Shown here: positions 50,831 to 61,355 of the stretch, one piece after another
How positions within the stretch are numbered: position 1 is the first letter of the stretch
Layout: every line of letters begins with the position of its first letter
Assembly (NCBI RefSeq): GCF_903679515.1
Contig: NZ_CAHOYM010000002.1
Location: forward strand, 62,001 to 126,000
DNA from: Bartonella gabonensis
GTDB lineage: Bacteria; Pseudomonadota; Alphaproteobacteria; Rhizobiales; Rhizobiaceae
Direction: 5' to 3'
Length of the DNA stretch: 64,000 nt
Position numbers and translations under genes: made by a program
Notes under the pieces: model-generated
What the model was told of the DNA's origin: nothing
What the model saw: only the letters and a program-made list of their open reading frames with translations
The model's database searches: none

Positions 50831-51736
50831 TCAAGTTTCTTGGACTGTGTTTTGATGAAAGAAAATCATCGTGAAAATAGCAATAAAAATCAACGTTAAG
50901 ATCAACACAATCGTAGAAGCAGAATCAGAGCCGATAAATAAGCTAAGATAAATCCCTAAAAAACCAGAAAAAGCTGCAACAAGTATCGCGATCATTAACA
51001 TAAAAGAAAACCGTTTTGTGACAAGATAAGCAATTGCTCCTGGTGCTATCAGTAAAGAAATAACAAGCACAATACCAACAGCTTTCAAAGCTGCAACAAT
51101 TGTCAGAGAAATCATCGTGAGAAGAGTATAATGGAGCAATGATACGCGCAACCCCATTGCACGACCTTGTACTGAATCAAAAATATACAGCATAAAATCA
51201 CGCCATTTTGCTCCTAAAATAAAAGTAACAATGGCAGAAATGATTGCTGTCTGCGTAATATCAAGCCAATTAACACCCAACAGATTACCAAATAGAATAT
51301 GATTTAAATCTAGGCTACTATAGATAGACGTTGCCAAAACAAGCCCTAAACCAAACATCGATGAAAAAACAACACCCATTACCGTATCCTGTTTGATACG
51401 ACTATTGCTTCCTAAAAAACCTGTTGTAAGTGCACAAACCATACCCGCAACAAAAGCACCACAAGTAATCAAAGTCATTGTAATATTCTCTGGACGCATA
51501 TGCTGAAACCAAGCAAATGGCAAAGAAGCTAAAAATACTATCACCCACGGTGTTGTCATATAACCAACAACAACACCTGGAAAAACTGCATGGGAAATGG
51601 CATCGCCTAACAGAGCCCATCTTTTCAAAATAAGAAAACAGGAAAGCATTGCCATTGGAACAGAAAGGATTATAACAATAAGCATGCCTTTAAGCATAAA
51701 AGAAAACTGGAAAGGGAGTAGTAATTGATCAATCAT
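50831..51736 (-). CDS. sitD: Mn/Fe ABC transporter permease, second (SitD/YfeD)
   Basis: A 301-residue inner-membrane permease of the metal ABC-3 family with about eight membrane segments and the motif ALLGDAISHAVFPGVVVG, where the conserved His and Asp lie, and LLIAPGAIAYLV. It forms the transmembrane channel with the other permease. The ATG overlaps the stop of the SitC gene by 4 bp. It is the last gene of the operon. Confidence 0.9.
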   Translation of the reverse strand: MIDQLLLPFQFSFMLKGMLIVIILSVPMAMLSCFLILKRWALLGDAISHAVFPGVVVGYMTTPWVIVFLASLPFAWFQHMRPENITMTLITCGAFVAGMVCALTTGFLGSNSRIKQDTVMGVVFSSMFGLGLVLATSIYSSLDLNHILFGNLLGVNWLDITQTAIISAIVTFILGAKWRDFMLYIFDSVQGRAMGLRVSLLHYTLLTMISLTIVAALKAVGIVLVISLLIAPGAIAYLVTKRFSFMLMIAILVAAFSGFLGIYLSLFIGSDSASTIVLILTLIFIAIFTMIFFHQNTVQET

Positions 51737-52599
51737 GATAACATCACACCTTTTTTTGCTGCATTTATCCGTAAACGCGCAGCAATATACCCGTGTTTAG
51801 GAGCAAAAATAAAAGCTAACATAAATAAGAATGCTTGAAAAAGAACGACAACACCGCCTGTTTGTGCATTCAAAAAATAACTCACATAGACACTTAATAC
51901 GCTTGTGAATGTCCCAATTATAACTGCAATAACCAAGATATTCACAAAACGATCACTTAAAAGATAAGCTGTTGCCCCAGGGGTTACAACCAAACAAATA
52001 ACCAAAAATGCTCCAACCGTTTGCATAGCAGCAACAGTACAAGCAGCAAGCAGTGTGAAAAAGAGAATCTTTAAAAACTTTACGTTCAATCCAATGGCAC
52101 GTGCGTGTGTCTCATCAAATAAAGAAACAAGGAGATCTTTCCATTTCAAAAGCAATATAAGTAAAGAGAAAAAGCCAATAAAAGCCAATTGTATAATATC
52201 TGATGAACTCACGGCTAAAATATTTCCTAAAACAATCGTATCAATATTAACAGCCATTGGTTTTAATGATTTGAGAAATAATCCAAAAGCAAAAAAGGAA
52301 GAAAAAATGAGACCAATAATGGTATCTTCTTTAAGTTTTGTCCGCTGATTAAAAAACAGCATTGCTGCCGCAGCAAGCCCCCCAGAAAAAAAAGCGCCAA
52401 GTGAAAAAGGTAATCCTAAAAGGTAAGCTCCTGCTACGCCAGGAACGATCGAATGAGATAGTGCATCACCAATTAATGACCAACCTTTTAACATCAAAAA
52501 AGCTGAAAGAAAGGCACAAACACAGCCAACTAATCCAGAAACCCACATTGCATTCACCATATATTGATAGCTCAGTGGCTCAAGCAAAAAAGAAATCAT
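51733..52599 (-). CDS. sitC: Mn/Fe ABC transporter permease, first (SitC/YfeC)
   Basis: A 288-residue metal ABC-3 permease, paralogous to its neighbour, with [20 protein letters not shown] and [14 protein letters not shown]. Two permeases of different sequence point to a Sit/Yfe/Mts type of heterodimeric channel for Mn2+ or Fe2+. It overlaps both neighbours by 4 bp, so the proteins are co-translated in fixed ratio. Confidence 0.9.
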   Translation of the reverse strand: MISFLLEPLSYQYMVNAMWVSGLVGCVCAFLSAFLMLKGWSLIGDALSHSIVPGVAGAYLLGLPFSLGAFFSGGLAAAAMLFFNQRTKLKEDTIIGLIFSSFFAFGLFLKSLKPMAVNIDTIVLGNILAVSSSDIIQLAFIGFFSLLILLLKWKDLLVSLFDETHARAIGLNVKFLKILFFTLLAACTVAAMQTVGAFLVICLVVTPGATAYLLSDRFVNILVIAVIIGTFTSVLSVYVSYFLNAQTGGVVVLFQAFLFMLAFIFAPKHGYIAARLRINAAKKGVMLS

Positions 52600-53426
52600 G
52601 CAACGTGCTCCACTTTTTCAATATTCTCACAAACTGTAGATTGTTTTCTCTCCATGAAAACATTATTTTTTTTTGCGCCTTGAAGATCGAAAATATGGTG
52701 GTGCAAAGACCCTTCAAAAGTTTTCTCTAGATTTTCCTTTGTAAAGATTTTTTCTGTTAATCCAGAAGCTAAAACGGTTCCTTTTATTAAAACCGTATGA
52801 TCACAAAATTCCGGAACAGAACCTAAATTGTGGGTAGAAACCAAGATCACTGCTCCTTCTTTACGCAGATCTTGTAACAAAGCAATAATTTTATCTTCTG
52901 TTGTAACATCAACTCCTGTAAACGGCTCATCTAATAAAATAGCTTTTGCTTTCTGTGCCAGAGCACGCGCCAGAAAAACACGCTTTTTCTGTCCACCAGA
53001 AAGTTCTCCAATCTGGCGCTTGGCAAAAGGCAACATATCCACGCGTTCTAAAGCAACACGCACAGCTTCATAATCCCGTGCCCGTGCATAACGAAAAAAG
53101 TTCATGTGACCATAACGTCCCATCAAGACAACATCTTCAACAAGAACAGGAAAATTCCAATCCACATCTTCACTTTGAGGAACATAAGCAATAAGTTTTT
53201 TTTTCAAAGCGACATCAACGGGCAAATCAAACATGCGAATTTTTCCCTTTGAGGGGCGTACAAAACCCATAATCGCTTTAAATAATGTTGATTTACCGGA
53301 TCCATTCACGCCAACCAATGCGGTGATAGAGCCCTTTGGACTTTCAAAATTTACTTCGCGTAAAGCTGTATGTCCATTACGATAAGTTACAGTTACCCCT
53401 TGGGCAAATATTCCACATTCCGTCAT
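52596..53426 (-). CDS. sitB: Mn/Fe ABC transporter ATPase (SitB/YfeB)
   Basis: A 276-residue ABC ATPase with Walker [10 protein letters not shown], signature [15 protein letters not shown], Walker B ILLDEP and the switch His in VSTHNLG. The C-terminus has a short tail, rich in charged residues, beyond the nucleotide-binding domain. It powers uptake by the two permeases. Its start overlaps the end of the binding-protein gene by 4 bp. Confidence 0.92.
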   Translation of the reverse strand: MTECGIFAQGVTVTYRNGHTALREVNFESPKGSITALVGVNGSGKSTLFKAIMGFVRPSKGKIRMFDLPVDVALKKKLIAYVPQSEDVDWNFPVLVEDVVLMGRYGHMNFFRYARARDYEAVRVALERVDMLPFAKRQIGELSGGQKKRVFLARALAQKAKAILLDEPFTGVDVTTEDKIIALLQDLRKEGAVILVSTHNLGSVPEFCDHTVLIKGTVLASGLTEKIFTKENLEKTFEGSLHHHIFDLQGAKKNNVFMERKQSTVCENIEKVEHVA

Positions 53427-54331
53427 TGGCTTTTTACTCCCTCTAATAAGGCTTTGCTAATACGTCCACTCGTGACACGTAATAAATCAATATAAGTGGG
53501 GACCTCACCATTTTTCTCACTTAGAGAATCAACATAGAGAACACCACCGTATTTAGCTCCTGTTTCTCTTGCGACTTGTTTAGCAGATGCTGGAGAAATT
53601 GTGCTCTCAGAAAAAATTGCATGAATATTGTATTTGCGAACCATATCAATAACATGCTTAACTTGCTGGGGTGTTCCTTGCTGATCGGCATTAATGGGCC
53701 ATAAATAAAGTTCTTTTAGATCAAAATCGCGCGCTAAATAGCTAAATGCACCCTCACTGGTTACAAGCCAACGCTTATCTTGAGGAACTGCTGCCAATTC
53801 AGCTCTAATGGGATCAATGGTGGCGCGAATCTTCTGCTTATAAATTTCAGCATTTTCTTTATAAATAGCAGCATGTTCAGGATCATATTTTACAAAGGCA
53901 TCGCGTATATTATCAACATAAATTAAAGCAGAAGTTGGTGACATCCATGCATGGGGATTTGGCTTACCACTAAAGGGACCCTCACCAATTGTAATGGGTA
54001 CAATACCTTTTGAAACAACAACACTTGGAACATCCTTAATGTTTTGAAAAAACTTTTCAAACCAAAGTTCCAACTCTAATCCATTCCAAAATACAAGGTT
54101 AGCCCCTTGGGCACGCATAAGATCGCGTGGGGTGGGTTGATATTCATGAATTTCTGCACCTGGTTTTGTAATGGATTCAACATCAGCGGCATCACCTGCT
54201 ACATTGCGTGCCATATCCGCAATAATGGTGAATGTCGTAACAGCTTTAAATTTACCAGCACATATAGCTAAATTTGGAGTAAAAAAAATAAAACTTCCCA
54301 CAATTAGAGTAAAAATTTTTTTTATATTCAT
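53423..54331 (-). CDS. sitA: Periplasmic Mn/Fe-binding protein (SitA/YfeA)
   Basis: A 302-residue cluster A-I binding protein. After a signal sequence (about residues 1-25) it shows the metal ligands expected for this class: His in [13 protein letters not shown], His in NPHAWMSP, Glu in [13 protein letters not shown] and Asp in [10 protein letters not shown]. The set His-His-Glu-Asp is typical of Mn2+/Fe2+ binders; Zn-binding ZnuA relatives have a His-rich loop, which is absent here. The start at 54331 follows AAAGAGAA; a start 12 codons upstream is less likely. It is the first gene of the operon. Confidence 0.92.
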   Translation of the reverse strand: MNIKKIFTLIVGSFIFFTPNLAICAGKFKAVTTFTIIADMARNVAGDAADVESITKPGAEIHEYQPTPRDLMRAQGANLVFWNGLELELWFEKFFQNIKDVPSVVVSKGIVPITIGEGPFSGKPNPHAWMSPTSALIYVDNIRDAFVKYDPEHAAIYKENAEIYKQKIRATIDPIRAELAAVPQDKRWLVTSEGAFSYLARDFDLKELYLWPINADQQGTPQQVKHVIDMVRKYNIHAIFSESTISPASAKQVARETGAKYGGVLYVDSLSEKNGEVPTYIDLLRVTSGRISKALLEGVKSQ

Positions 54332-54361
54332 TAATTTTCTCTTTATTTTATTGCGAATGAT

Positions 54362-54404
54362 TTGCATTATTATTTAGCAATAACAGTTATCTTCTGCATT
54401 TGCA
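54362..54404 (-). promoter_or_regulatory. Candidate metal-responsive operator of the sit operon
   Basis: Just upstream of sitA are two dyads: TTGC-N11-GCAA (54362-54380) and TGCA-TT-TGCA (54395-54404). Mur/Fur, MntR or Irr sites control sit operons in rhizobia and are often A/T-rich dyads with TGCA elements. Which regulator binds here cannot be told from sequence alone. Confidence 0.35.
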
Positions 54405-55540
54405 ATGAAGGATTTTTACAAAAATTAACTTTTCAAGCCCTTTAAAAACAATTCTTTTTCCTCTTGAAAATTCACCTTGAAAAAAAGCGGATGATTTTAA
54501 AGAAAAATTGCTTTGTTGTTTTGCAAAGCATTTTATAAAAAGCTGAGATATCTTTCCCATTTGTTGCTGGTAAGCTTATGTTTTATAGCGCTTTTTATCG
54601 CATAAAGCCTGTGTCTTTTCTGTAGTTGATTAATCAACATCTCATCCCAATGATAACATATTAATTTATAAGGATAACGTATCGTTTTATTGAGTTAATA
54701 ACCTGAATATTATAGGGTTTTATCATTTTTAACTATGAAACAATGACTATCTTTTATTCGCTCCTTACAAGCAGAATGCACCTGTGAACACAAACGATAA
54801 AAAGGAATAAAAATCCTTTTTATGGACTTTCTCAAATACATGGGGTTGTCGGCTACATGGAAGCTAGAAAAGAGGAATTATGATGGACCTAATTTGCCCT
54901 TTATTAAGCATAAAGAGGATGATGCACAATAAACTTTAATCACACCATTCACGGATGCTGCCATGAAATAAACTTAGAAACACTGAAATATGTTTTTTAA
55001 AACAAACACATATTTGAAAAAATATTACGTTTAAAAACTTTATAAGCACTTCTCGCTTTTATCTGCTAAAATGGGAGTAAAATATTGCGTATATCTGTTG
55101 GATCTATCTCTGAAGCGAGAATACAGCTTCTTTAGAGGAGAATATCAAGATATAAAGTAAAAATCATCTTGCCTTTTTAATTTGGCTTTACGTAAAATGA
55201 ATTTTGAAAACCCAAAGGGTTTTAGTCTATTAATGGTGGTTCTAATAGCTCAGGTTATTTACAAGTATTATGCAATTTATGCGCTTTTAAAAGCATCTCA
55301 AGCAATGCTTTTTAATTTATGGAATGTGTATTGCCCCATATTTTTATTTTTTTTATGGTTTCTAAACAAGCACTCCACTTTAAGGTACAAAAATAAATGA
55401 TTTTGATTCATTCAAAGAAGATTTAAAAAATAAACCTTAAATATAGTGGGATCCCTTATTTAAGATAAAAAATTATCATTATCAATGAATGGATTATCAT
55501 AAAACTTTTTTTCAAAAGGACTCTATAGGCTTCGAATCTT

Positions 55541-55572
55541 AAAAAAATAAAGGAACACTCAAAAATGCTCCT
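55541..55572 (-). terminator. Rho-independent terminator of pheT
   Basis: On the minus strand AGGAGCA and TGTTCCT (one G-T pair) form a 7-bp stem with an 8-nt loop, followed by TTATTTTTTT. Confidence 0.75.
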
Positions 55573-55599
55573 ATCTTTATAAAAATCATTCGAAAAGAC

Positions 55600-58014
55600 T
55601 CAATGACGAAGATAAGCGCCTGTCATTTTAGTGACATTTTCTATTACTTTTGCAGCAATTTCTTCTAGGTCTTTATCGGTCAAAGTGCGTTCAATCGGTT
55701 GAATAACAATCTCAATAGCAATAGATTTTTTATCTTCACCAAAGCTTTGATCTTCAAAAAGATCAAAAATCTGTACGGAGTGAATAAGTTTTTTATCGAC
55801 TCCCTGAGCAGCACGAACAATAAGAGAAGAAGCAATCGCCTTATCAACGATAAATGCAAAATCACGCCGCACCATTTGAAATGGCGATAATTTCAAAGGA
55901 GGACGGCTTTTTGTTGTTTTTTTCTTTGGTTCTGGAATTTGATCTAGAAAAATTTCAAAGCCGCATAAAAGACCATTGATATCTAATTTTTCTAAGGTTG
56001 CTGGATGAAGAACACCAAAAAAACCAAGAATAATCTTTGATCCAAGTTTTATGACTCCTGAACGGCCTGGATGATACCAATCGGGGGCGCTAACTTCAAT
56101 TTGTACTTTTTCAACATCTATATCGCATGCTTCTAAAACAGCTAAAGCATCTGCTTTGGCATCAAAAACATCAACAGCTGTAGCATTTCCATTCCAAAAA
56201 CGCCCAGCTCCTTCAAATTGCTCTGTGCCACGACGAATCCCACTCACAACACGTCGTTGCTTATCTGGGATATCGCCTTCATAAATGCTGGAAACTTCAA
56301 ACAAAGCAAGATCGGAAAAACCACGATCAGCATTTCTTTGCGCTGCCATAAGCAAACCAGGTAAAAGAGAAGGGCGCATCACTGACATATCAGCGGCAAT
56401 AGGATTGACCAATTTAAGCTGTGCTTGACCTCCCCCAAAAGCAAGAGCCTGATTTTCAGAGATAAAAGACCACGTTACCGCTTCTTTCATACCGCGATGT
56501 GCTAAAGCCAAACGGGTAGCCCGTGAACGAATTTGCGCGCATGTTAAAACTTGATCTTTTGCTTCTGTGAAGTTTTCCAAAGGAATAGGTTTAATTTTAT
56601 CTAACCCATAAATTCTCATGATTTCTTCCACCAAATCGGCTTTACCCATAATATCAGGGCGCCATGATGGTACTTTTACTGTAACGACATCTCCTTTTCC
56701 CTCAACGCAAAATCCAAGTTTCGTTAAAATAGAGATGACTTTTTCAGGCTCTATTTCCAAACTTGTTAAACGTTTAATTTCAGAAAAAGGAAAAGCGATC
56801 TGTTTGGTTTCTTGTTGCTGATAGCCAACAATTTTCGCCTTAGATATCTCGCCACCACAAAGACGTAAGACCAATTCTGTTGCAATCTCAAGCCCTGTTC
56901 CCATAAAAGCCGGATCAACACCCCGTTCAAACCGATAACGTGCATCACTGATAAGACCTAATGTTCGCCCTGTTTGTGCGATGCTTTGCGCATCCCAAAG
57001 CGCTGATTCAATAATAACGCGCCGCGTCGTCTCATCACAGCTTGTTCTCTCACCACCCATGATACCAGCAATGGAAACAACACTCTCTTCATCGGCAATA
57101 ACACAATCTTTCATATCTAAATTATAGGTTTTTCCATTCAGTGCTTGAAGCTTTTCACCTTCATGGGCGCAGCGTACATACAAATTGCCTTTAATCTTAT
57201 CCGCATCAAAAACATGGAGCGGATGACCAAGGTCAAAACTGATGTAATTGGTCATATCAACAAGAGCATTAATCGGTCTCAAACCAATTGCATTCAAACG
57301 TTGTTGCATCCACTGTGGTGAAGCGCCATTTTGCACATTACGCACTTCACGCCAAGCAAAACCTAAGCATAACGATCTGCTGGACGAGAAATCCAAAGAA
57401 ACATCAAGTGGTGTTTCAAAGGTAACATCGAATTGTGATAAGGATAATTCTTTTAATTTTCCCATTCCTGCAGCAGCAAGATCACGGGCAATGCCGCGAA
57501 CACCTGTGCAATCAGAACGATTGGGAGTCAAGACAAGATCAATGATTGGATCATCTAGACCAGCATAAGCTGCAAATGTCCCTCCAATAGGTGCATCTTC
57601 TGGAAGTTCGATAATCCCATAATGTTCACCTGATAATTCAAGCTCGGACGATGAACACATCATTCCAAAACTTTCAACACCGCGGATTTTTCCTATCGAT
57701 AGCGTTACATCAAGTCCTGGTACATAAGTCCCTGGTAGCGCAAGGACACCAACAAGCCCTGCACGTGCATTTGGTGCCCCACAGATAACTTGTAGAGGTG
57801 TACCAGAGCCTGTATCGACTGATAAAATCTGAAGTTTATCTGCATCAGGATGTTTTTCTGCCGTTAAAACTTTTGCAATCACAAATCCTTTTAAAGAAGA
57901 TCGATCATCAACGTGATCAACCTCAAGGCCTATAGATGTTAGTTTTTCACAAATTTCATTTAAAGATGCATCTGTCTCTAAGTGATCTTTTAACCACGAC
58001 AAAGTAAATTTCAT
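55600..58014 (-). CDS. pheT: Phenylalanyl-tRNA synthetase beta chain
   Basis: PheT is the large subunit of the (alpha-beta)2 enzyme that charges tRNA-Phe. It carries the editing site that clears Tyr-tRNA-Phe. The 804-residue protein has the tRNA-binding EMAP-like domain (about 40-150, with HPDADKLQI), B3/4 and B5 domains, the core repeat with RRFERG-like segment ([11 protein letters not shown]) and the C-terminal FDX-ACB domain. The start at 58014 gives [12 protein letters not shown], the family N-terminus. It lies 32 bp after pheS. Confidence 0.96.
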   Translation of the reverse strand: MKFTLSWLKDHLETDASLNEICEKLTSIGLEVDHVDDRSSLKGFVIAKVLTAEKHPDADKLQILSVDTGSGTPLQVICGAPNARAGLVGVLALPGTYVPGLDVTLSIGKIRGVESFGMMCSSSELELSGEHYGIIELPEDAPIGGTFAAYAGLDDPIIDLVLTPNRSDCTGVRGIARDLAAAGMGKLKELSLSQFDVTFETPLDVSLDFSSSRSLCLGFAWREVRNVQNGASPQWMQQRLNAIGLRPINALVDMTNYISFDLGHPLHVFDADKIKGNLYVRCAHEGEKLQALNGKTYNLDMKDCVIADEESVVSIAGIMGGERTSCDETTRRVIIESALWDAQSIAQTGRTLGLISDARYRFERGVDPAFMGTGLEIATELVLRLCGGEISKAKIVGYQQQETKQIAFPFSEIKRLTSLEIEPEKVISILTKLGFCVEGKGDVVTVKVPSWRPDIMGKADLVEEIMRIYGLDKIKPIPLENFTEAKDQVLTCAQIRSRATRLALAHRGMKEAVTWSFISENQALAFGGGQAQLKLVNPIAADMSVMRPSLLPGLLMAAQRNADRGFSDLALFEVSSIYEGDIPDKQRRVVSGIRRGTEQFEGAGRFWNGNATAVDVFDAKADALAVLEACDIDVEKVQIEVSAPDWYHPGRSGVIKLGSKIILGFFGVLHPATLEKLDINGLLCGFEIFLDQIPEPKKKTTKSRPPLKLSPFQMVRRDFAFIVDKAIASSLIVRAAQGVDKKLIHSVQIFDLFEDQSFGEDKKSIAIEIVIQPIERTLTDKDLEEIAAKVIENVTKMTGAYLRH

Positions 58015-58046
58015 TTTAAAAACCTCACATGAAAGCGATGATAAGA

Positions 58047-59129
58047 TCACACATTTCTATTAGGAAAAAAAGCAGGCATATCAAAGCAGCGAAAGCCATA
58101 ATGGTCTAACCAACGTAGATCGGCATCAAAAAAAGCCCGTAAATCAGGCATACCGTATTTCAACATGGCAATGCGATCAATGCCCATACCCCATGCAAAA
58201 CCTTGATATTCATCGGGATCTAAGCCAACATTTTTCAACACATGAGGATGCACCATTCCGCATCCTAAAATTTCCAACCAATCCTGTCCTTCTCCAAATT
58301 TTACTTCTGAACCAGAGCGATCACATTGAATATCCACTTCCATAGATGGTTCTGTAAAAGGGAAAAAAGAGGGACGAAAACGCATTTTTACTGAAGAAAC
58401 TTCAAAAAATTCTTTACAAAAGGTTTCATGCAGCCACATCATATGGGCAATGGTGGAGGTTTTATCAATGACAAGACCTTCGACCTGATGAAACATGGGC
58501 GAATGCGTTGCATCCGAATCCATACGGTAAGTTTTCCCAGGAATAATGATCCGTATCGGTGCTTGTTGTTTTTCTAGTGTGCGAATTTGTACAGGTGAGG
58601 TATGGGTGCGCAATAATTTGCGTTCTCCCATTTTATCAACATCAAAAAAGAAGGTATCATGCATTTCGCGCGCTGGATGACCTTCAGGAAAATTCAATGC
58701 CGTAAAATTGTAATAATCTGTTTCAATATCTGGTCCTTCTGCAAGAGAAAAACCCAACTTCGTATAAATGGCGATAATTTCCTCAATCACTTGTGAAATA
58801 GGATGAATACGCCCCCGTTCCATAGGCGAAGAGCGAACAGGCAAGCTAACATCAACTGTTTCACGAGAAAGACGGATATCCATGGCTTGTCTTTTCAAAA
58901 GATCACGCTTTTGCGCCCATAAATCTAAAATGCGATTTTTTAACCCATTAAGAACCGGACCAATTTTTTTGCGCTCGCTAGCCTCCATCTTTCCTAATGC
59001 TTTTAATTTTTCAGAGATGCTGCCTTTTTTACCCAATGCTGCAATACGCACTGTTTCAAGTGCCTGTTCATCACCCGCAGCTTCTAAGGCTAAACAAATT
59101 TCTTGTTCCAGACGCTCAATATCGTTCAT
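58047..59129 (-). CDS. pheS: Phenylalanyl-tRNA synthetase alpha chain
   Basis: PheS holds the aminoacylation site. The 360-residue protein has an N-terminal coiled coil, class II motif 2 ([12 protein letters not shown] ... [19 protein letters not shown]) and motif 3 ([18 protein letters not shown]). The start at 59129 gives [13 protein letters not shown] 17 codons upstream lies inside the attenuator hairpin and is unlikely. The gene is 93 bp downstream of rplT with a terminator-like hairpin in between. Confidence 0.96.
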   Translation of the reverse strand: MNDIERLEQEICLALEAAGDEQALETVRIAALGKKGSISEKLKALGKMEASERKKIGPVLNGLKNRILDLWAQKRDLLKRQAMDIRLSRETVDVSLPVRSSPMERGRIHPISQVIEEIIAIYTKLGFSLAEGPDIETDYYNFTALNFPEGHPAREMHDTFFFDVDKMGERKLLRTHTSPVQIRTLEKQQAPIRIIIPGKTYRMDSDATHSPMFHQVEGLVIDKTSTIAHMMWLHETFCKEFFEVSSVKMRFRPSFFPFTEPSMEVDIQCDRSGSEVKFGEGQDWLEILGCGMVHPHVLKNVGLDPDEYQGFAWGMGIDRIAMLKYGMPDLRAFFDADLRWLDHYGFRCFDMPAFFPNRNV

Positions 59130-59149
59130 ATTTTTGCCTATTTTTTTAA

Positions 59150-59222
59150 TAAAAAAACCCGCACTCGCAATAGCCAGCACGGGACCTCGAATAAATAAAT
59201 GCTTAAGAGAACACGACTGGCT
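59150..59222 (-). promoter_or_regulatory. Candidate attenuator between rplT and pheS
   Basis: On the minus strand CCCGTGCT and AGTGCGGG (59183-59157) form an 8-bp stem with G-T pairs, followed by seven T: a terminator placed inside an operon. A competing pairing is visible: AGCCAG (59222-59217, right after the rplT stop) is complementary to CTGGCT (59177-59172) in the terminator arm and loop. Pairing there would break the terminator and let pheST be transcribed. The signal that would choose between the two is not seen; no Phe-rich leader peptide is evident. Confidence 0.5.
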
Positions 59223-59623
59223 TACTTGACAGCGCCTTCAAAAGCATTAGGTGTTGTATCTTTTAAATATTCTAAAGCTTTTTTTGCCGAAGCGACTAAA
59301 GCAGAAAATGCTTCCGCCTCATAGATTGCTATATCTGAAAGAACTTTACGATCAACTTCAATACCGGCTTTTGATAAGCCATCAATAAAACGTCCATAAG
59401 TTAAACCTTCTGCACGAACAGCTGCGTTGATTCTCTGAATCCACAACGCACGGAAAGTACGCTTTCTATTTTTGCGGTCACGATAAGCGTATTGTTTTGA
59501 ACGATCAACCGCTGCCTTCGCTGCACGAATAGTATTTTTACGACGACCGTAAAATCCTTCAGCTTGTTTAAGAACTTTTTTGTGCTTAGCGTGTGCTGTC
59601 ACACCTCTTTTCACACGTGCCAT
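59222..59623 (-). CDS. rplT: 50S ribosomal protein L20
   Basis: The 133-residue basic protein begins [20 protein letters not shown] and contains [17 protein letters not shown] and [10 protein letters not shown], the conserved L20 elements. L20 is needed for early 50S assembly and in some bacteria represses its own operon. It follows rpmI after 33 bp and precedes pheST. Confidence 0.97.
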   Translation of the reverse strand: MARVKRGVTAHAKHKKVLKQAEGFYGRRKNTIRAAKAAVDRSKQYAYRDRKNRKRTFRALWIQRINAAVRAEGLTYGRFIDGLSKAGIEVDRKVLSDIAIYEAEAFSALVASAKKALEYLKDTTPNAFEGAVK

Positions 59624-59656
59624 ATTATAATCTCCTCAAAATCAAAAGCGTAAGGT

Positions 59657-59860
59657 TTAATGACCATTCGGCAAATAATGCTGAATGACTTTTTTAGCAT
59701 CTTGTTCACACAAAACCATTGTTCCACGTGCATCGCGAATAAATTTATTCGAACGCTTAATCATGCCGTGGCGCTTACCGGCAGCTCCTACTTTAATTTT
59801 GCCTGACGCAGTGATTTTAAACCGCTTTTTAGCGGATGATTTGGTCTTCATCTTGGGCAT
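59657..59860 (-). CDS. rpmI: 50S ribosomal protein L35
   Basis: The 67-residue protein begins [20 protein letters not shown] and has [19 protein letters not shown], as in L35. The start at 59860 is the family start; an earlier start at 59893 would add 11 unrelated residues. First gene of rpmI-rplT-pheS-pheT. infC, which often precedes it in other bacteria, lies elsewhere in this window. Confidence 0.97.
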   Translation of the reverse strand: MPKMKTKSSAKKRFKITASGKIKVGAAGKRHGMIKRSNKFIRDARGTMVLCEQDAKKVIQHYLPNGH

Positions 59861-59897
59861 TTTGCTACTCCATACATTAATTGATTTAATCAAATAT

Positions 59898-59931
59898 CTT
59901 ATTCACTCAAGCGGACCAACACTTGAATAAG
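59898..59931 (-). promoter_or_regulatory. Leader hairpin upstream of rpmI
   Basis: On the minus strand CTTATTCAAG pairs with CTTGAGTGAATAAG: 4 plus 8 bp around a small bulge, with a 10-nt loop TGTTGGTCCG. It lies 37 bp before the rpmI start, where L20-type autoregulatory leaders are found in other bacteria. The functional claim is inference. Confidence 0.4.
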
Positions 59932-60015
59932 CATTTAAACAGCCACGGCATGCCCTGCCGGACGGTTCTTAGAGACATTTTCATAAGCTAGTATACACAA
60001 AATAGCAAGACCATA

Positions 60016-60777
60016 TTACAAAAAAATCGGCGCTCCATTGCCTTGAACTTCAACCAAAGGTGCTGGAATTGCATTCGTTTTAATTGCTGCTTTACAGAGA
60101 TCGGCAATAATGCATTGGGTACATTGTGTTTTACGTGCTTGACAAATATAGCGTCCATGTAAAATCAGCCAATGATGTGCATGACGAAGGTAATGAATTG
60201 GTATAATTTTTAATAATTTTTTCTCAACAATCTCTGGTGTTTTGCCAGGTGCCAAACCAAGACGATTGCTTAAGCGAAAAATATGTGTATCGATCGCCAA
60301 TGTAGGCTGACCAAAAGCAACATTCAAAACGACATTCGCTGTTTTGCGCCCCACACCTGGAAGAGCCATAAGTGCTTCACGCGTATCAGGCACTTGACCG
60401 CCATATTGTTCAATTAAACAGTTACAAAGAGCATAAACATTGCGTGCTTTTGCACGCCAAAGACCAATTGAACGGATATGATGAGCTATTTCTTCTTCTC
60501 CTAATGCAACCATTTTTTCCGGTTGATCAGCAAGGCGAAAGAGTTCTTTAGTGGCTTTATTAACGCTTACATCTGTCGCTTGAGCTGAAAGAACAACGGC
60601 AACCAAAAGTGTAAAAATATTTATATAGTTAAGATCACTCTTAGGTGTCGGGCGTTGTACAGAAAAACGGTGAAATATCTCTGCAATTTCATCTTTATTA
60701 TATAATATACCAGATAAATTTCGTACCTTTGATAATTTTATGGTATTTCGAGGTGTTTTTATGTTACTTTGGGGCAT
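60016..60777 (-). CDS. nth: Endonuclease III
   Basis: Nth is a base-excision repair glycosylase and AP lyase for oxidised pyrimidines. The 253-residue protein has the helix-hairpin-helix motif LPGVGRKTANVV with catalytic Lys145, the catalytic Asp163 in AIDTHIF, and the four-cysteine iron-sulfur motif C-x6-C-x2-C-x5-C near residues 208-224. An N-terminal extension of about 30 residues precedes the usual start of homology. It stands alone, divergent from hsp20. Confidence 0.95.
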   Translation of the reverse strand: MPQSNIKTPRNTIKLSKVRNLSGILYNKDEIAEIFHRFSVQRPTPKSDLNYINIFTLLVAVVLSAQATDVSVNKATKELFRLADQPEKMVALGEEEIAHHIRSIGLWRAKARNVYALCNCLIEQYGGQVPDTREALMALPGVGRKTANVVLNVAFGQPTLAIDTHIFRLSNRLGLAPGKTPEIVEKKLLKIIPIHYLRHAHHWLILHGRYICQARKTQCTQCIIADLCKAAIKTNAIPAPLVEVQGNGAPIFL

Positions 60778-60798
60778 TGAACTCTCTTAATCTTCTCT

Positions 60799-60827
60799 CT
60801 TGAAGTTATCATTCACGCTCGCCATAT
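60799..60827 (+). promoter_or_regulatory. Candidate RpoH (sigma-32) promoter of hsp20
   Basis: CTTGAA (60799-60804) and CCATAT (60822-60827) are spaced by exactly 17 bp, about 70 bp before the hsp20 start. This is a very good match to the alphaproteobacterial heat-shock promoter. Confidence 0.65.
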
Positions 60828-60897
60828 GAGAAGAATGTAGCGAACACTTTATATAGAGTTTGGTCAAGTAAAGCCGCTTTAAAGAGGATACTCATGA

Positions 60898-61329
60898 ATG
60901 ACACATGTGACGCCTTTCTCTAATCCTTTCCTTTTAGGATTTGAAACCGTAGAAAAAATATTACAACGTATCGGTAAAGCTGATGAGGCTTACCCAGCCT
61001 ATAATATTGAACGTTTACATAAAAACGATGATGCAAATCATATCCGGATAACTTTAGCTGTTGCTGGATTTAAGATTGATCATCTTAATATTTTACTCGA
61101 TGATAATCAATTGGTTATTCATGGTAAACAAACAGACAATCAAAATCATCAATATTTATATCGCGGTATAGCTGCGCGTCAATTCCAACGGATCTTTGTC
61201 CTTGCGGAAGGGATGAATGTCACAAATGCAGAGTTGAAAAATGGTCTTTTATCAATTAATCTGTATCAACCAAAATTAAAAAAAGAAATAAAACAGATTC
61301 CAATTAAAGTCCGTAGTGGTGAGTCATAA
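60898..61329 (+). CDS. Small heat shock protein, Hsp20/IbpA type
   Basis: The 143-residue protein has an alpha-crystallin domain (about residues 35-130) with RITLAVAGFKIDHLNILLDD and a C-terminal L-x-I-N/I-like tail (LLSINLYQP). Such proteins hold unfolding clients for DnaK-DnaJ-GrpE, all encoded in this window. Two ATGs overlap (60894 and 60898). The first is better spaced from GAGG but codes for only nine residues (MNDTCDAFL), so the gene starts at 60898. The DUF1150 gene follows after 26 bp. Confidence 0.9.
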   Translation: MTHVTPFSNPFLLGFETVEKILQRIGKADEAYPAYNIERLHKNDDANHIRITLAVAGFKIDHLNILLDDNQLVIHGKQTDNQNHQYLYRGIAARQFQRIFVLAEGMNVTNAELKNGLLSINLYQPKLKKEIKQIPIKVRSGES

Positions 61330-61355
61330 AAATTAAGGCGTAAAGGAATAGTGAA

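Larger units (their letters stand above)
54332..55599. other. 1.3 kb spacer between sitA and pheT
   Basis: It contains the sit promoter/operator region at its left end and the pheT terminator at its right end. A 72-codon frame near 55,182-55,400 starts with TTG and is not recognisable. No other gene is seen. Confidence 0.5.

Noticed and set aside
55182-55400. 72-codon hydrophobic frame starting with TTG
   Set aside because: No ribosome binding site, no homology I can name and A/T-driven hydrophobic composition. It could be a relic but cannot be supported.
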